Source: Corythucha ciliata
Taxonomy: Eukaryota; Arthropoda; Insecta; Hemiptera; Tingidae
NCBI GenBank assembly: GCA_038030265.1
Contig: CM075941.1
Location: 57,513,952-57,577,951, forward strand
Length of the DNA stretch: 64,000 nucleotides
Reading direction: 5' to 3'
The stretch's first letter is position 1. Each line of letters begins with the position of its first letter. This document shows, one piece after another, positions 63,518-64,000 of the stretch. A program made the position numbers and the translations under genes. Below the pieces are notes generated by a model. The model was given only the letters and a program-made list of their open reading frames with translations, was not told the DNA's origin and ran no database searches.

Positions 63518-64000
63518 AGAAGGAGCGACGGCGGCGCGGCGGGTGCCGTCGCTGACAACGCTAACCACCGCTTGTTTGTCAGCGAATACACTACCGGGCA
63601 AACATTTTTGGTTGATACTGGCGCCACCGTATCGGTGTTCCCCGTTCGCAAACGTTCTTCTCGGACTCAACTAGCCAAGTACTCGCTCTACGCAGCAAAT
63701 GGCAGCAAAATCGATACGTATGGTGAACGAAAACTTACGCTTGATCTTGGATTACGACGACCCTACTCTTGGACGTTCATTTTAGCCGATGTTACAAAAC
63801 CGATTATCGGCGCTGATCTCCTTTATCACTGTGGTCTATTCGTCGATCTCCGCGAGAGAAGACTCATCGATCGGGAAACTGGCCTTAGCCAAAAAGGCCA
63901 TCTGGTGACCTCCACTGTTGAGTCGATTCAGGTTACCCCAGATTCTCTCAGGTGCGCAGATCTTCTCACGAAGTTCCCTCTTGTCACCCGACCGTCGCCT
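63518..64000 (+). CDS. Ty3 protease region, runs off the window
   Basis: An open plus frame from at least 63,518 to the window end. It reads NANHRLFVSEYTTG, then the aspartic protease active site FLVDTGATVSVFP with the canonical D-T-G at 63,614-63,622. The flap and hydrophobic-hydrophobic-G helix follow (IIGADLLYHCGLFVDL). Protease cleaves the Gag-Pol polyprotein. The start is not defined, because the upstream gag is in another frame (+1 relation) and damaged. RT should follow beyond 64,000. Confidence 0.8.

Overview
This is eukaryotic nuclear DNA, most likely from an arthropod. It has GT-AG introns, reverse transcriptases of insect and arthropod type (Jockey/I-like LINEs, Ty3/Gypsy and BEL/Pao elements), dispersed tRNA-like modules, long homopolymer runs and A+T-rich non-coding DNA. 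There is no operon structure, no rRNA and no convincing intact tRNA. The species cannot be named from the sequence alone. The window is gene-poor: almost all recognisable coding sequence belongs to transposable elements, most of them broken.

Layout. 1-4.8 kb: degenerate short-period repeats and one possible secreted-protein gene on the minus strand (2983-3564). 4.86-7.44 kb: a decayed minus-strand Ty3/Gypsy pol. 7.4-12 kb: repeats, a fold-back element and a tRNA-like module. 12.03-17.36 kb: a decayed minus-strand LINE with RNase H, interrupted by about 1.5 kb. 17.37-20.17 kb: a gag-less Ty3 element with very short LTRs. 20.56-27.78 kb: a long dispersed repeat into which a 5'-truncated Ty3 element (22,333-27,526) has inserted. 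28-34 kb: non-coding DNA with a second family of ~30-bp degenerate repeats. 34.3-36.96 kb: an inverted copy of the dispersed repeat, without the Ty3 insertion. 39.2-40.0 kb: a Jockey fragment. 41.8-42.9 kb: more degenerate repeats. 44.3-47.8 kb: two LINE copies arranged tail to tail. 49.3-49.7 kb: a BEL/Pao integrase fragment. 50.12-50.87 kb: a small spliced gene for a secreted peptide. 51.3-57.06 kb: three LINE fragments, one flanked by inverted ~150-bp repeat units. 59.32-62.26 kb: a second gag-less Ty3 element with LTRs and a 4-bp target duplication. 63.3-64 kb: the gag/protease end of another Ty3 element that runs off the window.

Most interesting. (1) The pol reading frame of the Ty3 element at 22.9-26.8 kb begins, just after a canonical -1 slippery heptamer, with a complete AMSH/STAMBP-type JAMM deubiquitinase domain. 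It keeps the catalytic Glu, the HxH-x7-S-x2-D motif and the second AMSH zinc site, fused ahead of protease, RT, RNase H and integrase; the whole frame is open. (2) The gene at 50.1-50.9 kb has a signal-peptide exon with a perfect donor. Two downstream terminal exons are both in matching phase, so one leader could feed two different secreted peptides. (3) Several unrelated families of heavily diverged 18-35-bp-period repeats occupy roughly a sixth of the window.
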